From: an uncultured Mesocricetibacter sp.
Lineage (GTDB): Bacteria; Pseudomonadota; Gammaproteobacteria; Enterobacterales; Pasteurellaceae
Length of the DNA stretch: 5,733 nucleotides
Assembly (NCBI GenBank): GCA_905373425.1
Contig: CAJPST010000140.1
Span: 1-5,733 of the forward strand
Direction: 5' to 3'
Shown: one piece after another, positions 1 to 5,432 of the stretch
How the letters are laid out: each line of letters starts with the position of its first letter
Position numbering within the stretch: the first letter of the stretch is position 1
Position numbers and translations under genes: made by a program
Notes under the pieces: model-generated
Databases searched by the model: none
Told to the model about the DNA's origin: nothing
Seen by the model: the letters and a program-made list of their open reading frames with translations, nothing else

Positions 1-487
1 TTTTTGCATTTTCCCTACCATTTTTCAGAATAACAAAGCAAGTTACAAGCAATTCGTGAATTATTGCTTTTGCCAAATTCATTTCTTTTTCTACTTCACG
101 ATAGATTGTCCTAAAACTTGGCACTCGCACATTGGACTTGCCCGCGCATGGTTTCATTTCCTTGGCCTTGGCTTTGTTATGTAGATGTCTCGCTATAAAA
201 TTAATACTTCTCTTGTTTACATAATATGCAAAAACAATGAAGTGCAAGAGTTTGTCATTTTTACCAAAAAACATTTCAATAGTTTGGCTAATCATAAACC
301 CAGTATCATCATCACAAATAGGCTCAATTGGTTCAGCCGGAATTACTGATTGCATTAACTTGGCAATAATATTTAGTTCTGGCTTATCTAGTCTCCCGGA
401 GCGCACCCAAGCCCCCCACTTGTACATCCATTCATCAACAAATTCTTCTTGCTCCTCGGTCAGTTCCAATTCGCTAAATTTACGCAT
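1..487 (-). CDS. Phage antiterminator Q family protein (3' end cut by window edge)
   Basis: The frame is open from an ATG at 487-485 to the left edge, giving 162 residues without a stop, so the C-terminus is missing. The N-terminal half contains WGAW (about residue 24), a short IP-containing segment, a Cys-Asp-Asp-Asp cluster near residue 59 and an AYYV segment near 89. This ordered set resembles Q proteins of the phage 82/Qin type as I remember them. By family knowledge such proteins load onto RNA polymerase paused at the late promoter and allow read-through into lysis and morphogenesis genes. The position last in the early operon, directly after ninG, fits Q. The ATG follows the ninG stop with no gap (TAAATG), and an AGAGGT ribosome binding site lies in the end of ninG. 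The late promoter and the Q-binding site would lie beyond the left edge. The family call rests on remembered motifs, not a search. Confidence 0.8.
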   Translation of the reverse strand, partial: MRKFSELELTEEQEEFVDEWMYKWGAWVRSGRLDKPELNIIAKLMQSVIPAEPIEPICDDDTGFMISQTIEMFFGKNDKLLHFIVFAYYVNKRSINFIARHLHNKAKAKEMKPCAGKSNVRVPSFRTIYREVEKEMNLAKAIIHELLVTCFVILKNGRENAK

Positions 488-1036
488 TTAGACCTCTAAC
501 TCTTTAACTTTAGCTTTGTAATATTTAATGATTTCTTTACACTCTTCGACGGTGTATTTCTTTGGCTCATGGTCGTGTCGCTCCAACCATTCGACTTTTT
601 CCGCTCCGATTCTTTTCACTAGATTAATTCGATATTCGATCGCATTACCGCTTTTATGGTTATTGCAAGGAGAGCATTGTTTCCAAACATTCAGCTCACA
701 AAACCGCAATTCAGGGCAAGCTCCTACGCTACGATAATGCCCGGCGTGCCATTGCCCTTGATGATACCGACCGCAGCTGATGCATGGCTCGTTTTTGTCA
801 CGCAGCCGAATAAATTTATTAAATATCTCTTGAGCTTCTCTAAGCCATTCTGCACGACTTTTTAATTTAACCTTACGCTCCTTTAGCTTTTTCTTTTCTG
901 CTCTGTCGTGTTCTTCCTGTGCGTTTTTTCGGGATAATTTGATAGCACATTCAATAGAGCAGGCTTTTTGAAACCTATTGCGAGGGATAAACTCCTGTTC
1001 ACAAACCTTACACTTTTTCGACCGCACTTTTGCCAT
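488..1036 (-). CDS. ninG: NinG / Rap recombination protein
   Basis: This is a complete 182-residue protein. The N-terminus has a zinc-finger-like set, CKVC (9-12) and CSIEC (26-30), followed by a long lysine/glutamate-rich helix, probably coiled (about 38-75). The C-terminal half has CISC (85-88), HAGH (97-100) and CSPCNNHKSG (121-130), an HNH-like metal-binding arrangement. This is the architecture of lambda NinG (Rap), a structure-specific endonuclease that cuts recombination intermediates and promotes phage recombination. The place between the small nin-region genes and Q matches lambda. The start is the ATG at 1036-1034; only a weak GGTG lies upstream, so translation may depend on coupling to the small gene ending at 1052. 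Codons 3-6 overlap an exact DNA uptake signal. The end abuts the Q start with no spacer. Confidence 0.93.
   Translation of the reverse strand: MAKVRSKKCKVCEQEFIPRNRFQKACSIECAIKLSRKNAQEEHDRAEKKKLKERKVKLKSRAEWLREAQEIFNKFIRLRDKNEPCISCGRYHQGQWHAGHYRSVGACPELRFCELNVWKQCSPCNNHKSGNAIEYRINLVKRIGAEKVEWLERHDHEPKKYTVEECKEIIKYYKAKVKELEV
1021..1029 (-). other. DNA uptake signal sequence (Hin type)
   Basis: The minus strand reads AAGTGCGGT here, followed by CGAAAAAG, which matches the core plus the first A/T tract of the extended Haemophilus uptake signal. It lies inside codons 3-6 of ninG. Such signals favour uptake of the DNA by naturally competent Pasteurellaceae. Confidence 0.75.
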
Positions 1037-1051
1037 ACATCACACCACTAA

Positions 1052-1162
1052 TTACTTTCCCATTACTTCCTTGTCGCCATTTGCGCCAGTCTTTAACCTG
1101 TCTTGCCAGTGCCAATTCCAAATCTGACGGCGTTCTTTTATTTTCCGCTTTAGCTTTTTCAT
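1052..1162 (-). CDS. Small basic Trp-rich protein, 36 residues (hypothetical)
   Basis: This gene is too short for usual length cut-offs but is well supported. The ATG at 1162-1160 overlaps the stop of the upstream 72-residue gene (ATGA), and a strong GGAGGT ribosome binding site lies 9 bases upstream (1172-1177). The product begins with a run of Lys/Arg (MKKLKRKIKERR), followed by a WNWHWQ segment, and ends in KEVMGK. It looks like a small soluble nucleic-acid-binding or structural peptide, but I do not recognise a family. It is followed 15 bases later by ninG, so it may serve partly to bring ribosomes to ninG, which has a poor site of its own. The short nin-region genes of lambda are comparable in size and place, without visible sequence identity. 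Confidence 0.68.
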   Translation of the reverse strand: MKKLKRKIKERRQIWNWHWQDRLKTGANGDKEVMGK

Positions 1163-1377
1163 TCACACTTAACCTCCACTACATCAAACGGGCTATCCTC
1201 CGCCTGACTGTAGCTACCGTCCCTATACCAACGCACCGGATGTTTATTGCCTTGACTATCTACCCGACAACCGTTTATCACCTCGACATCGTGCGAGTAA
1301 GTGATACTGTAAATCTCCGCAGCGTCTCCATTACGGAGTTTTACAGCTACTCTCCCCTGTTTGTAATTGCTTAACAC
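1159..1377 (-). CDS. Small phage protein, 72 residues (hypothetical)
   Basis: The start is a GTG at 1377-1375, directly after the TAA of the preceding small frame, with GGTG as a weak ribosome binding site. The protein reads as a small beta-rich domain: an N-terminal RVAVKLRNGDAAEIYSIT stretch and a C-terminal HPVRWYRDGSYS ... DSPFDVVEV stretch. This W-x-x-DG ... S-x-x-D pattern is common in small phage proteins of unknown function found among recombination and nin-region genes, but I cannot name a family. It has no signal peptide or membrane segment. The end overlaps the next gene by ATGA, which supports a coupled operon. A longer frame on the opposite strand across the same bases is rejected because it has no ribosome binding site and runs against every neighbour. 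Confidence 0.65.
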   Translation of the reverse strand: MLSNYKQGRVAVKLRNGDAAEIYSITYSHDVEVINGCRVDSQGNKHPVRWYRDGSYSQAEDSPFDVVEVKCE

Positions 1378-1516
1378 TTAATCACCAATCCATTTAACCA
1401 AATAAAAAACACTACCTAATGCCAACGCGCCAAACGCAATAAGACACGCATAGAGCATAGCAACATAGCAGTAATGGGATAATTTAGATTTGCGCTGATA
1501 GTAAAAATAAAAACAT
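1378..1516 (-). pseudogene. Tiny single-span membrane protein, apparently frameshifted
   Basis: A good ribosome binding site (GGGAGA, 1522-1527) lies 5 bases before an ATG at 1516-1514, but that frame gives only MFLFLLSAQI and stops at 1484. The next frame is open from just after 1519 to the TAA at 1378-1380. It encodes a Lys/Arg-containing stretch, then a clear hydrophobic span (about YVAMLYACLIAFGALALG) and a short KWIGD tail. Removing one T from the TTTTT runs just after the ATG joins the two into a 45-residue protein starting MFYFYYQRKSK, with one membrane helix. The choices are a broken gene, a read error in a homopolymer, an internal start at ATG 1458 giving 26 residues, or expression through slippage. 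The stop directly abuts the GTG of the next gene. Confidence 0.45.
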
Positions 1517-1540
1517 TGCTATCTCCCGTAAAATCCCTTC

Positions 1541-2014
1541 CTACCAGAAAAACGCATAAAGCTGATTTATGACGTTCTCGTCTTTTGTGTTTTTAAAAAT
1601 ATGCTTGATTGCTGCATTAATTACCGCTTTCAAACACTCTCCGCGTTCAATATCGTCCATCTCATCCCATTTTAGGCTTTGTGCTTCCTTGTGAATTTCT
1701 CCAGTGTCAAAATTCAAAAACTCGTCAAAGAAACCGGCAAGGATAGTTAGTCTCTTGCGAAAGTGATTAAACTGCTTAACCTCATCGGCGCACCCTAAAT
1801 CTGTTTCTTCTGCGGAATAATGGTCAAAGCAGAATTTAAAAAATGCGAATAACTTCCGGTGTAGTTTTGGGTTGTTTGTTTTTTTTAGCTCTATCTCGTA
1901 AAGCCCGCCGTTCTCAAGTCTCTTGAGTTTATCTAGATATATCTCATCAGCGGGGCACAATACCCCACCAGCGTTTTTAATCATTGGAATTTTCACGATT
2001 CGTAACCACCGCAC
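1541..2014 (-). CDS. DUF1367 family phage protein
   Basis: The frame gives 157 residues. It shows the features I associate with DUF1367: an N-terminal LRIVKI ... GGVLCPADE segment, an acidic/basic strand ending in KKTNNPKLHRKLFAFFKF (about 44-61), and a C-terminal LKWDEMDDIERGECLKAVINAA helix region. The NPKxHRKxFA block is the strongest marker. The family is found in early or nin-like regions of lambdoid phages; its function is unknown to me and I assign none. Two starts compete. The GTG at 2014 gives the usual few residues before the VK motif but overlaps the methyltransferase gene by 22 bases. A second GTG at 1996 makes a tight GTGA overlap with the methyltransferase stop and would shorten the protein by six residues. 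Family length favours the first, spacing the second. Confidence 0.82.
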   Translation of the reverse strand: MRWLRIVKIPMIKNAGGVLCPADEIYLDKLKRLENGGLYEIELKKTNNPKLHRKLFAFFKFCFDHYSAEETDLGCADEVKQFNHFRKRLTILAGFFDEFLNFDTGEIHKEAQSLKWDEMDDIERGECLKAVINAAIKHIFKNTKDENVINQLYAFFW

Positions 2015-2589
2015 TCTTGAATGTGTCCGATACTTACCGCCCTCTGAACAAAGTCATCAGCACATGGGTCAAAAACAACAATCATTGAGCCTTTGTTATT
2101 ACTTGCCCCTTTCTTGCCCGTGATAGGGTTAATAAACTTAATCCGACCAGAGTTATACTTGCCCTTATCATCAATAAACCCAACAATATCGATCACCTCA
2201 TTGGCCTCTTTTCGGATAATCTCAAACCATTCTGTCGTTTTATCCATTGGCAACAACATCACCACGAAATAACCTGCCTTGCGTAATTCGGCAGCTCGCT
2301 TAACAAATGGCGTCGGGTTGCTGTATGGAGGGTTGACGAAAATTCGCAGAGGGAAAGAGCACATTTCAGCGACTTCATCGAGTAACAAATCAAAAAGGTT
2401 GTCGGCTAAGAAATCAGGGGCAATAGATAAATTCTCATCGTCATCCGTTCCTTGTTCGCCAATATAGCGACAACATAAGGCATTGTTAGCGTCTGCACAC
2501 CCATCCAAATCAAACCATCCAAATTTACGCCGCAACCAGTTAAAAACATATTTAGGCGTCTGCCATGCGTTCTTATCAAAATCTGTCAT
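1993..2589 (-). CDS. Phage Dam-type N6-adenine DNA methyltransferase
   Basis: This is a complete 198-residue protein. It carries the signatures of the phage N-6-adenine methyltransferase (Dam) family: an N-terminal WQTPKYVFNWL (9-19), FDLDGCADANNA (26-37), the catalytic NPPY motif (86-89), and LLPMDKTTEWF (112-122), followed by a Gly/Asn-rich GKKGASNNKGSMIVVFDP stretch. NPPY binds the flipped adenine and transfer is from S-adenosylmethionine to adenine N6. The target site cannot be read from the sequence; GATC is common in this family. The likely role is self-marking against host restriction, or timing of replication or expression. The start ATG overlaps the stop of the upstream HTH gene (ATGA), with AGGGA 7 bases upstream. 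The compact size without an obvious extra recognition domain is normal for this family. Confidence 0.92.
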   Translation of the reverse strand: MTDFDKNAWQTPKYVFNWLRRKFGWFDLDGCADANNALCCRYIGEQGTDDDENLSIAPDFLADNLFDLLLDEVAEMCSFPLRIFVNPPYSNPTPFVKRAAELRKAGYFVVMLLPMDKTTEWFEIIRKEANEVIDIVGFIDDKGKYNSGRIKFINPITGKKGASNNKGSMIVVFDPCADDFVQRAVSIGHIQECGGYES

Positions 2590-2888
2590 CTTGCTATCCC
2601 TGCTTGCGTTAAAAGGTAAGTCGAGAGTTTTTTATCTGCTATCTTCGGGTGCTTAAATGCTTGCCCTTTCTGACAAACCTCTACTTTACGAATAGATAAT
2701 TCAGAGCTTTTCAATGACTTTGCAGCGTGCTTACAAATGTCTTCCACGTATCTTTCGGGGATGGTGCCTTCAAAACAACGTCGCCAGACATATGCGACTT
2801 GTCTCGTTACTCCAAGCGCTTTTGTGATACTCGCAAAATCTTTGTAGTAACCTTTCTCTACCAGGTCGTTTATAGTGAGTTTTCCCAT
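2586..2888 (-). CDS. Small helix-turn-helix protein (Cro/YdaS-like), 100 residues
   Basis: The N-terminal half looks like a Cro-type helix-turn-helix. After TINDLVEKGYYKDF comes a helix with ASITKALGV, a turn, and the recognition helix TRQVAYVWRR (about 28-37), followed by GTIPERYVEDICK, the IPxR step typical of Cro/YdaS-like proteins. The C-terminal 45 residues are basic and of no recognised fold. It probably binds DNA and regulates transcription, but it sits between the helicase and methyltransferase genes, far from where a Cro repressor would normally be encoded, so its operator is unknown. The ATG follows the helicase stop by 2 bases and the gene ends in an ATGA overlap with the methyltransferase. 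The HTH call is fairly firm; the role is inference. Confidence 0.72.
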   Translation of the reverse strand: MGKLTINDLVEKGYYKDFASITKALGVTRQVAYVWRRCFEGTIPERYVEDICKHAAKSLKSSELSIRKVEVCQKGQAFKHPKIADKKLSTYLLTQAGIAR

Positions 2889-2890
2889 GA

Positions 2891-4261
2891 TTACGCCGCC
2901 TTTCCGTATGTTTTTATGTAAGCTCTAGGCTTGTCATCTTTTCTGGTGAGCTCTTCATTCGCCAATTGCTGGTCGCACTCGATGAACTGACCATGTCTAA
3001 ATTCAACGTATGCCACACCGTTTGTGCCAAACCTATTTTTAGTGACAACCCACTCCGTATATCTAGATGGCGCCCCGCTTTCCTTGTCGCGCTGGTTGTG
3101 CACCATGATAATTTGGCTAGCGTCCTGTTCTAGACTTCCACTATCTCGTAAGTCAGCATTAGTCGGTCTACTGTTTTCTGCTCCACGATTTAATTGAGCC
3201 AATAAAATCACCGGAACATGATTATCCTTCGTAAAAGTTTTAAGTTTCTCCATGCTGTCGGCGATTTGGTAAGTGCGGTTAATTTTTCCACTTAATTCAC
3301 CATGTCTCACTAAACCGATATAATCAATCACTACCGCTTTCAATTTGCCTTTCTCGCTCAAATGACGTTCTGCAATGTTGATGATCCGATTCATATCAAG
3401 ACCGCTTTTATCAACGATGAACAGGTTCTTGTCATATAATTTATTAATCCCATTACCAAGTAAGGCAAAGTCTTCATCATTCATTTTTTCAGGATTTCGA
3501 ATCTTATAAGAATTAAGCCCACCGACACTGGCCACAAGGCGGTCTAAAATCTGCTCCTTGCTCATCTCAAGCGAGAAAAATAAGACTGAACCGCCCTGCT
3601 CAAGGATGTTCTTTGTAAACGTGATAGCGGTTTCAGTTTTACCCATACCAGGACGACCTGCCACAATGCAAATATCCGTTTCACCAATGCCGCCTAGACG
3701 CTCGTCTAATGCCTGATTACCGGTAAACAATAAACGGTCTTTAAACGTCGGTTTTGCCCGTTCCTCGATTAAATCAACATAACCATCCAATAACTCACTC
3801 ATGGCAAGTGGAGTAACCTTCTCGCTTTTAGCACTAAGACGAGATAATTCTGCTAATCCCTTGTCAATTTCTACGTCGACTTTGTCGGCGTGGTTTTTAT
3901 TAAGCACATCGGCGACCCGAATAAAAATCTTTTGTGCTTCGCGGCGTTGATAAAACTGCATCACCTTTTCCGCATACCCGCGTAAATTTGCCGCGCTGTA
4001 AGTTTTACGTGTAATCTCTGCAAGCATTGCAAAATCTTGCCCGTAATCGCTGTTGAGCAAGACAATATCAATCAGGTTATCTTTTAAGGCTTGTTTTTTT
4101 ATTGCCCCGAAAATCGCCCCTAATTGCGCTGTTGCGAACATTTCAGGCGTTAACCATTCAATCGCTTCACGCGCTGCCGAGTTTAATCTGCTGACCAATA
4201 ACGAGCCGATCAGGCTAAATTCAACTTCATAGGCCAGATTTTTGCTGTTTTGGTTGGTCAT
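2891..4261 (-). CDS. dnaB: Replicative DNA helicase, DnaB family (phage-encoded)
   Basis: This is a complete 456-residue protein of normal DnaB length. An N-terminal helical domain (about 10-115, with EFSLIGSLL) is followed by a linker and a RecA-like ATPase domain from about 178. Visible motifs are Walker A GRPGMGKT (202-209), FFSLEM (228-233), the Walker B strand VVIDYIGLV (310-318), the sensor glutamine in LLAQLNRG (353-360), LRDSGSLEQDA (371-381), and KNRFG (408-412), which takes the place of the usual K-x-RNG arginine-finger loop. The protein is a hexameric 5'-3' helicase that unwinds the phage origin and fork. Encoding its own helicase next to the initiator is the P22 gene 18/gene 12 plan, so a lambda P-like loader of host DnaB is not needed. 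The start overlaps the initiator stop (ATGA) with GAGGA 6 bases upstream. Confidence 0.96.
   Translation of the reverse strand: MTNQNSKNLAYEVEFSLIGSLLVSRLNSAAREAIEWLTPEMFATAQLGAIFGAIKKQALKDNLIDIVLLNSDYGQDFAMLAEITRKTYSAANLRGYAEKVMQFYQRREAQKIFIRVADVLNKNHADKVDVEIDKGLAELSRLSAKSEKVTPLAMSELLDGYVDLIEERAKPTFKDRLLFTGNQALDERLGGIGETDICIVAGRPGMGKTETAITFTKNILEQGGSVLFFSLEMSKEQILDRLVASVGGLNSYKIRNPEKMNDEDFALLGNGINKLYDKNLFIVDKSGLDMNRIINIAERHLSEKGKLKAVVIDYIGLVRHGELSGKINRTYQIADSMEKLKTFTKDNHVPVILLAQLNRGAENSRPTNADLRDSGSLEQDASQIIMVHNQRDKESGAPSRYTEWVVTKNRFGTNGVAYVEFRHGQFIECDQQLANEELTRKDDKPRAYIKTYGKAA
3271..3279 (+). other. DNA uptake signal sequence (Hin type)
   Basis: The plus strand reads AAGTGCGGT, followed by TAATTTTT and, six bases later, a second A/T tract, an excellent match to the extended Haemophilus uptake signal. 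It lies within the helicase gene and opposite to it in orientation. Confidence 0.8.
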
Positions 4262-5118
4262 AGCGCGTCCTCATAGGTTTTTACAAACGTTTTTTGTTTG
4301 AGTATGTAATCAAAATCAGCCACCCAGCCTGTTGGCCCACCGCCGTAATAAAATCTGTCACGGCGTTGATTTGCTTGCCGGATGAAATCATCAAAATACC
4401 CACGGAACGTTTCCGTTTCACAGTTCCCAAATTGTTTTTTAAACAGCTTGGCAATGCTTAGCACAAGTTTTTTGCGCTGTTCGGAAATAACCTTGACTTT
4501 GGGGATCGGAGTGCCGTCAACGGCTTGATTAAACTCATCGACGATAGCGTCATAATCAATCGATAATTTTTTATTTGCAGGCGAAGCCACCTCCGATTTA
4601 TCTGCGTCAGCAGATTGACCCTGACCCGTAAGGGGAAGGGGATTATTATTTTGTGTATGTAATCTAGTGTTGTAATCTAATGTAGTATTCTCTTGATCAA
4701 TAACGAAATCGGTTTTCCCCTGTTCCCCAAATCGGGATTCCCCATTTCGGGGAGTGGGATTTTCCTGTTTCGGGGAATCGGGATTGTCAAGTTCGCCAAA
4801 TTCGGCAATTAATGCGTCAAAAGCATCAAAATCAATACGAAAATAGATCTTGTGCTCAAGGCGTTTATGGGTTTCAATTAAAACGTTTCTTTCTCTGAGT
4901 TTTTTTCTTGCCGTGCGCAGTTCTTCAAGCGTCAAGCCTGTTTCTTCGCATAGTTCATCAAGCTGTTTATAAACGCCTTCCGGATTGTCTGTTTTATCGC
5001 TCCAGTAAAATAATTGGGAAAACAAAATCGCCGCCGTTGCACCGCCCAAATAACGAGAAAGATTTTTGTAATACGCCACCGGCTTACCCATGAATCGTAG
5101 TGAATCACTTGGTTTCAT
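4258..5118 (-). CDS. Phage replication initiator, O / gp18 type
   Basis: This is a complete 286-residue protein. The first 97 residues form a winged-helix-like domain (ATAAILFSQLFYWSD ... LDELCEETGLTLEELRTARKKLRERNVLI ... KIYFRID), the presumed origin-binding part. Residues about 108-185 are a low-complexity Asn/Gln/Pro/Gly/Ser linker whose DNA holds the iterons and AT-rich tract. The C-terminal 100 residues (EQRKKLVLSIAKLF ... RGYFDDFIRQANQRRDRF ... GPTGWVADFDYILK) are a helical domain, presumably contacting the helicase. The arrangement of DNA-binding domain, origin-bearing linker and helicase-contact domain is that of lambda O, although no residue-level similarity to O is obvious. The ATG has a strong AAGGGGG site 5-6 bases upstream, overlaps the end of a 31-residue ORF by 14 bases, and the stop overlaps the helicase start. 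Confidence 0.88.
   Translation of the reverse strand: MKPSDSLRFMGKPVAYYKNLSRYLGGATAAILFSQLFYWSDKTDNPEGVYKQLDELCEETGLTLEELRTARKKLRERNVLIETHKRLEHKIYFRIDFDAFDALIAEFGELDNPDSPKQENPTPRNGESRFGEQGKTDFVIDQENTTLDYNTRLHTQNNNPLPLTGQGQSADADKSEVASPANKKLSIDYDAIVDEFNQAVDGTPIPKVKVISEQRKKLVLSIAKLFKKQFGNCETETFRGYFDDFIRQANQRRDRFYYGGGPTGWVADFDYILKQKTFVKTYEDAL
4641..4706. other. AT-rich probable DNA unwinding element with tandem 13-mers
   Basis: By hand count this 66-base stretch has 17 G/C (about 26%), well below its surroundings. It contains two adjacent 13-mers, TGTAATCTAGTGT (4658-4670) and TGTAATCTAATGT (4671-4683), differing at one base, plus TATTATTTT and TTGATCAATAA. It lies on the transcription-downstream side of the iterons, as the AT-rich segment does in lambda ori. 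It encodes the Asn/Thr-rich linker of the initiator. Confidence 0.6.
4707..4810. repeat. Iterons of the probable phage replication origin
   Basis: On the plus strand an AATCGG-type element recurs at exact 23-base steps: AATCGGTTTT (4707), AATCGGGATT (4730), AGTGGGATTT (4753) and AATCGGGATT (4776). TTTCGGGGA also repeats 23 apart (4745 and 4768). Longer comparison gives CCTGTTCCCCAAATCGGGATT at 4719-4739 and CCTGTTTCGGGGAATCGGGATT at 4764-4785. A looser copy, GTTCGCCAAATTCGGCAATT, lies at 4791-4810. TCCCC (4739-4743) and GGGGA (4749-4753) can pair around ATTTC. The repeats fall in the linker codons (about residues 103-137) of the initiator gene. A 23-base step is about two helix turns, so bound dimers would line up on one face. 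The origin role is inferred from the lambda ori layout. Confidence 0.75.
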
Positions 5119-5200
5119 TCTTTCCCCCTTGTTTAGCTAATTTTTTACAATAAAGTGCCAAAAGCACATCGATTCTTACTGGTCTATTAAACCGCTTCAT
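5105..5200 (-). CDS. 31-residue ORF overlapping both neighbours (hypothetical)
   Basis: This is a short ORF with a strong GGAGGT ribosome binding site (5206-5211) 5 bases before an ATG at 5200-5198. It overlaps the end of the upstream HTH gene by 14 bases and the start of the initiator gene by 14 bases, each in another frame. The peptide is basic at both ends (MKRFNRPVRIDV ... KKLAKQGGKNETK) with a short hydrophobic helix LLALYC between. I recognise no family. It may be a real small protein or mainly a translated coupler carrying ribosomes from the HTH gene to the initiator. The strong site and the symmetric overlaps argue that it is translated. Confidence 0.55.
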   Translation of the reverse strand: MKRFNRPVRIDVLLALYCKKLAKQGGKNETK

Positions 5201-5432
5201 GCGACACCTCCAACCAATACTGTGCAACACGCTTACCACTTGGCACGGTAATCATTTTGCTGATGATGTTATGACCGCGTTTTTTGAGGTCGTAGATACG
5301 TGCGCCAAGGCGTAAGCAGTTAAAGCGCTTTTCTGCGTCTAAGTGCGTTAATTTTTCGCCGTTTTTAAGTGCTTTTAAAATCTGTGCTGATTGTGTTTGA
5401 CTTGTTTTCTCGTTTTGGTTAATATTTTCCAT
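5187..5432 (-). CDS. Helix-turn-helix domain protein, 81 residues (HTH_39-like)
   Basis: After a polar N-terminus, residues 14-72 show the pattern of the small winged HTH family of phages (like HTH_39): QSAQILKALKNGEKLTHLDAEKRF, then LRLGARIYDLKKRGHNI, then a wing ending in KRVAQYWLE. The helix ARIYDLKKRGHNI is the strongest marker. Such proteins are DNA-binding and usually lie in phage early regions; the target is unknown. The ATG at 5432-5430 has AAGGAG 10 bases upstream. That site lies within the region covered by the predicted plus-strand antisense RNA, whose start falls at this start codon, so translation of this gene may be reduced by antisense pairing. The end overlaps the 31-residue ORF. 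Confidence 0.8.
   Translation of the reverse strand: MENINQNEKTSQTQSAQILKALKNGEKLTHLDAEKRFNCLRLGARIYDLKKRGHNIISKMITVPSGKRVAQYWLEVSHEAV
5397..5425 (+). promoter_or_regulatory. Sigma70-type promoter opposite to the operon (pO-like)
   Basis: TTGACT (5397-5402, five of six consensus) and TAATAT (5420-5425, four of six) are separated by 17 bases, and a TG lies three bases before the -10. The start would fall near 5432, just before a terminator on the same strand. It lies within the first codons of the HTH gene and points towards cII, as lambda pO does. Confidence 0.5.

Noticed and set aside
64..73. TTGC-N2-TTGC as a CII binding site (for a paQ-type promoter opposite Q).
   Set aside because: The CII site needs TTGC-N6-TTGC; the spacing here is wrong and no -35/-10 pair was apparent.
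1030..1374. A 114-codon open frame on the plus strand.
   Set aside because: It lies opposite two small minus-strand genes with good coupling signals, has no ribosome binding site, and runs against all neighbours. Other plus-strand frames (for example 237-491, 528-737, 656-865, 1923-2123, 2279-2467, 2727-2921, 4908-5093) are shadows of minus-strand genes for the same reasons.
1484..1516. Programmed -1 frameshifting on the TTTTTA runs to express the membrane frame.
   Set aside because: The hydrophobic frame needs a +1 (or -2) shift; a simple -1 slip leads to the wrong frame, so a one-base indel is the simpler reading.
1541..2014. Assignment of this gene as lambda ninB.
   Set aside because: Size and position are similar, but the NPKLHRKLFA block and the LVK...PAD N-terminus point to DUF1367 rather than NinB.
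4707..4810. The repeats as a short CRISPR-like array.
   Set aside because: The repeats are short, imperfect and tandem with no distinct spacers, lie inside a coding linker, and fit iterons.
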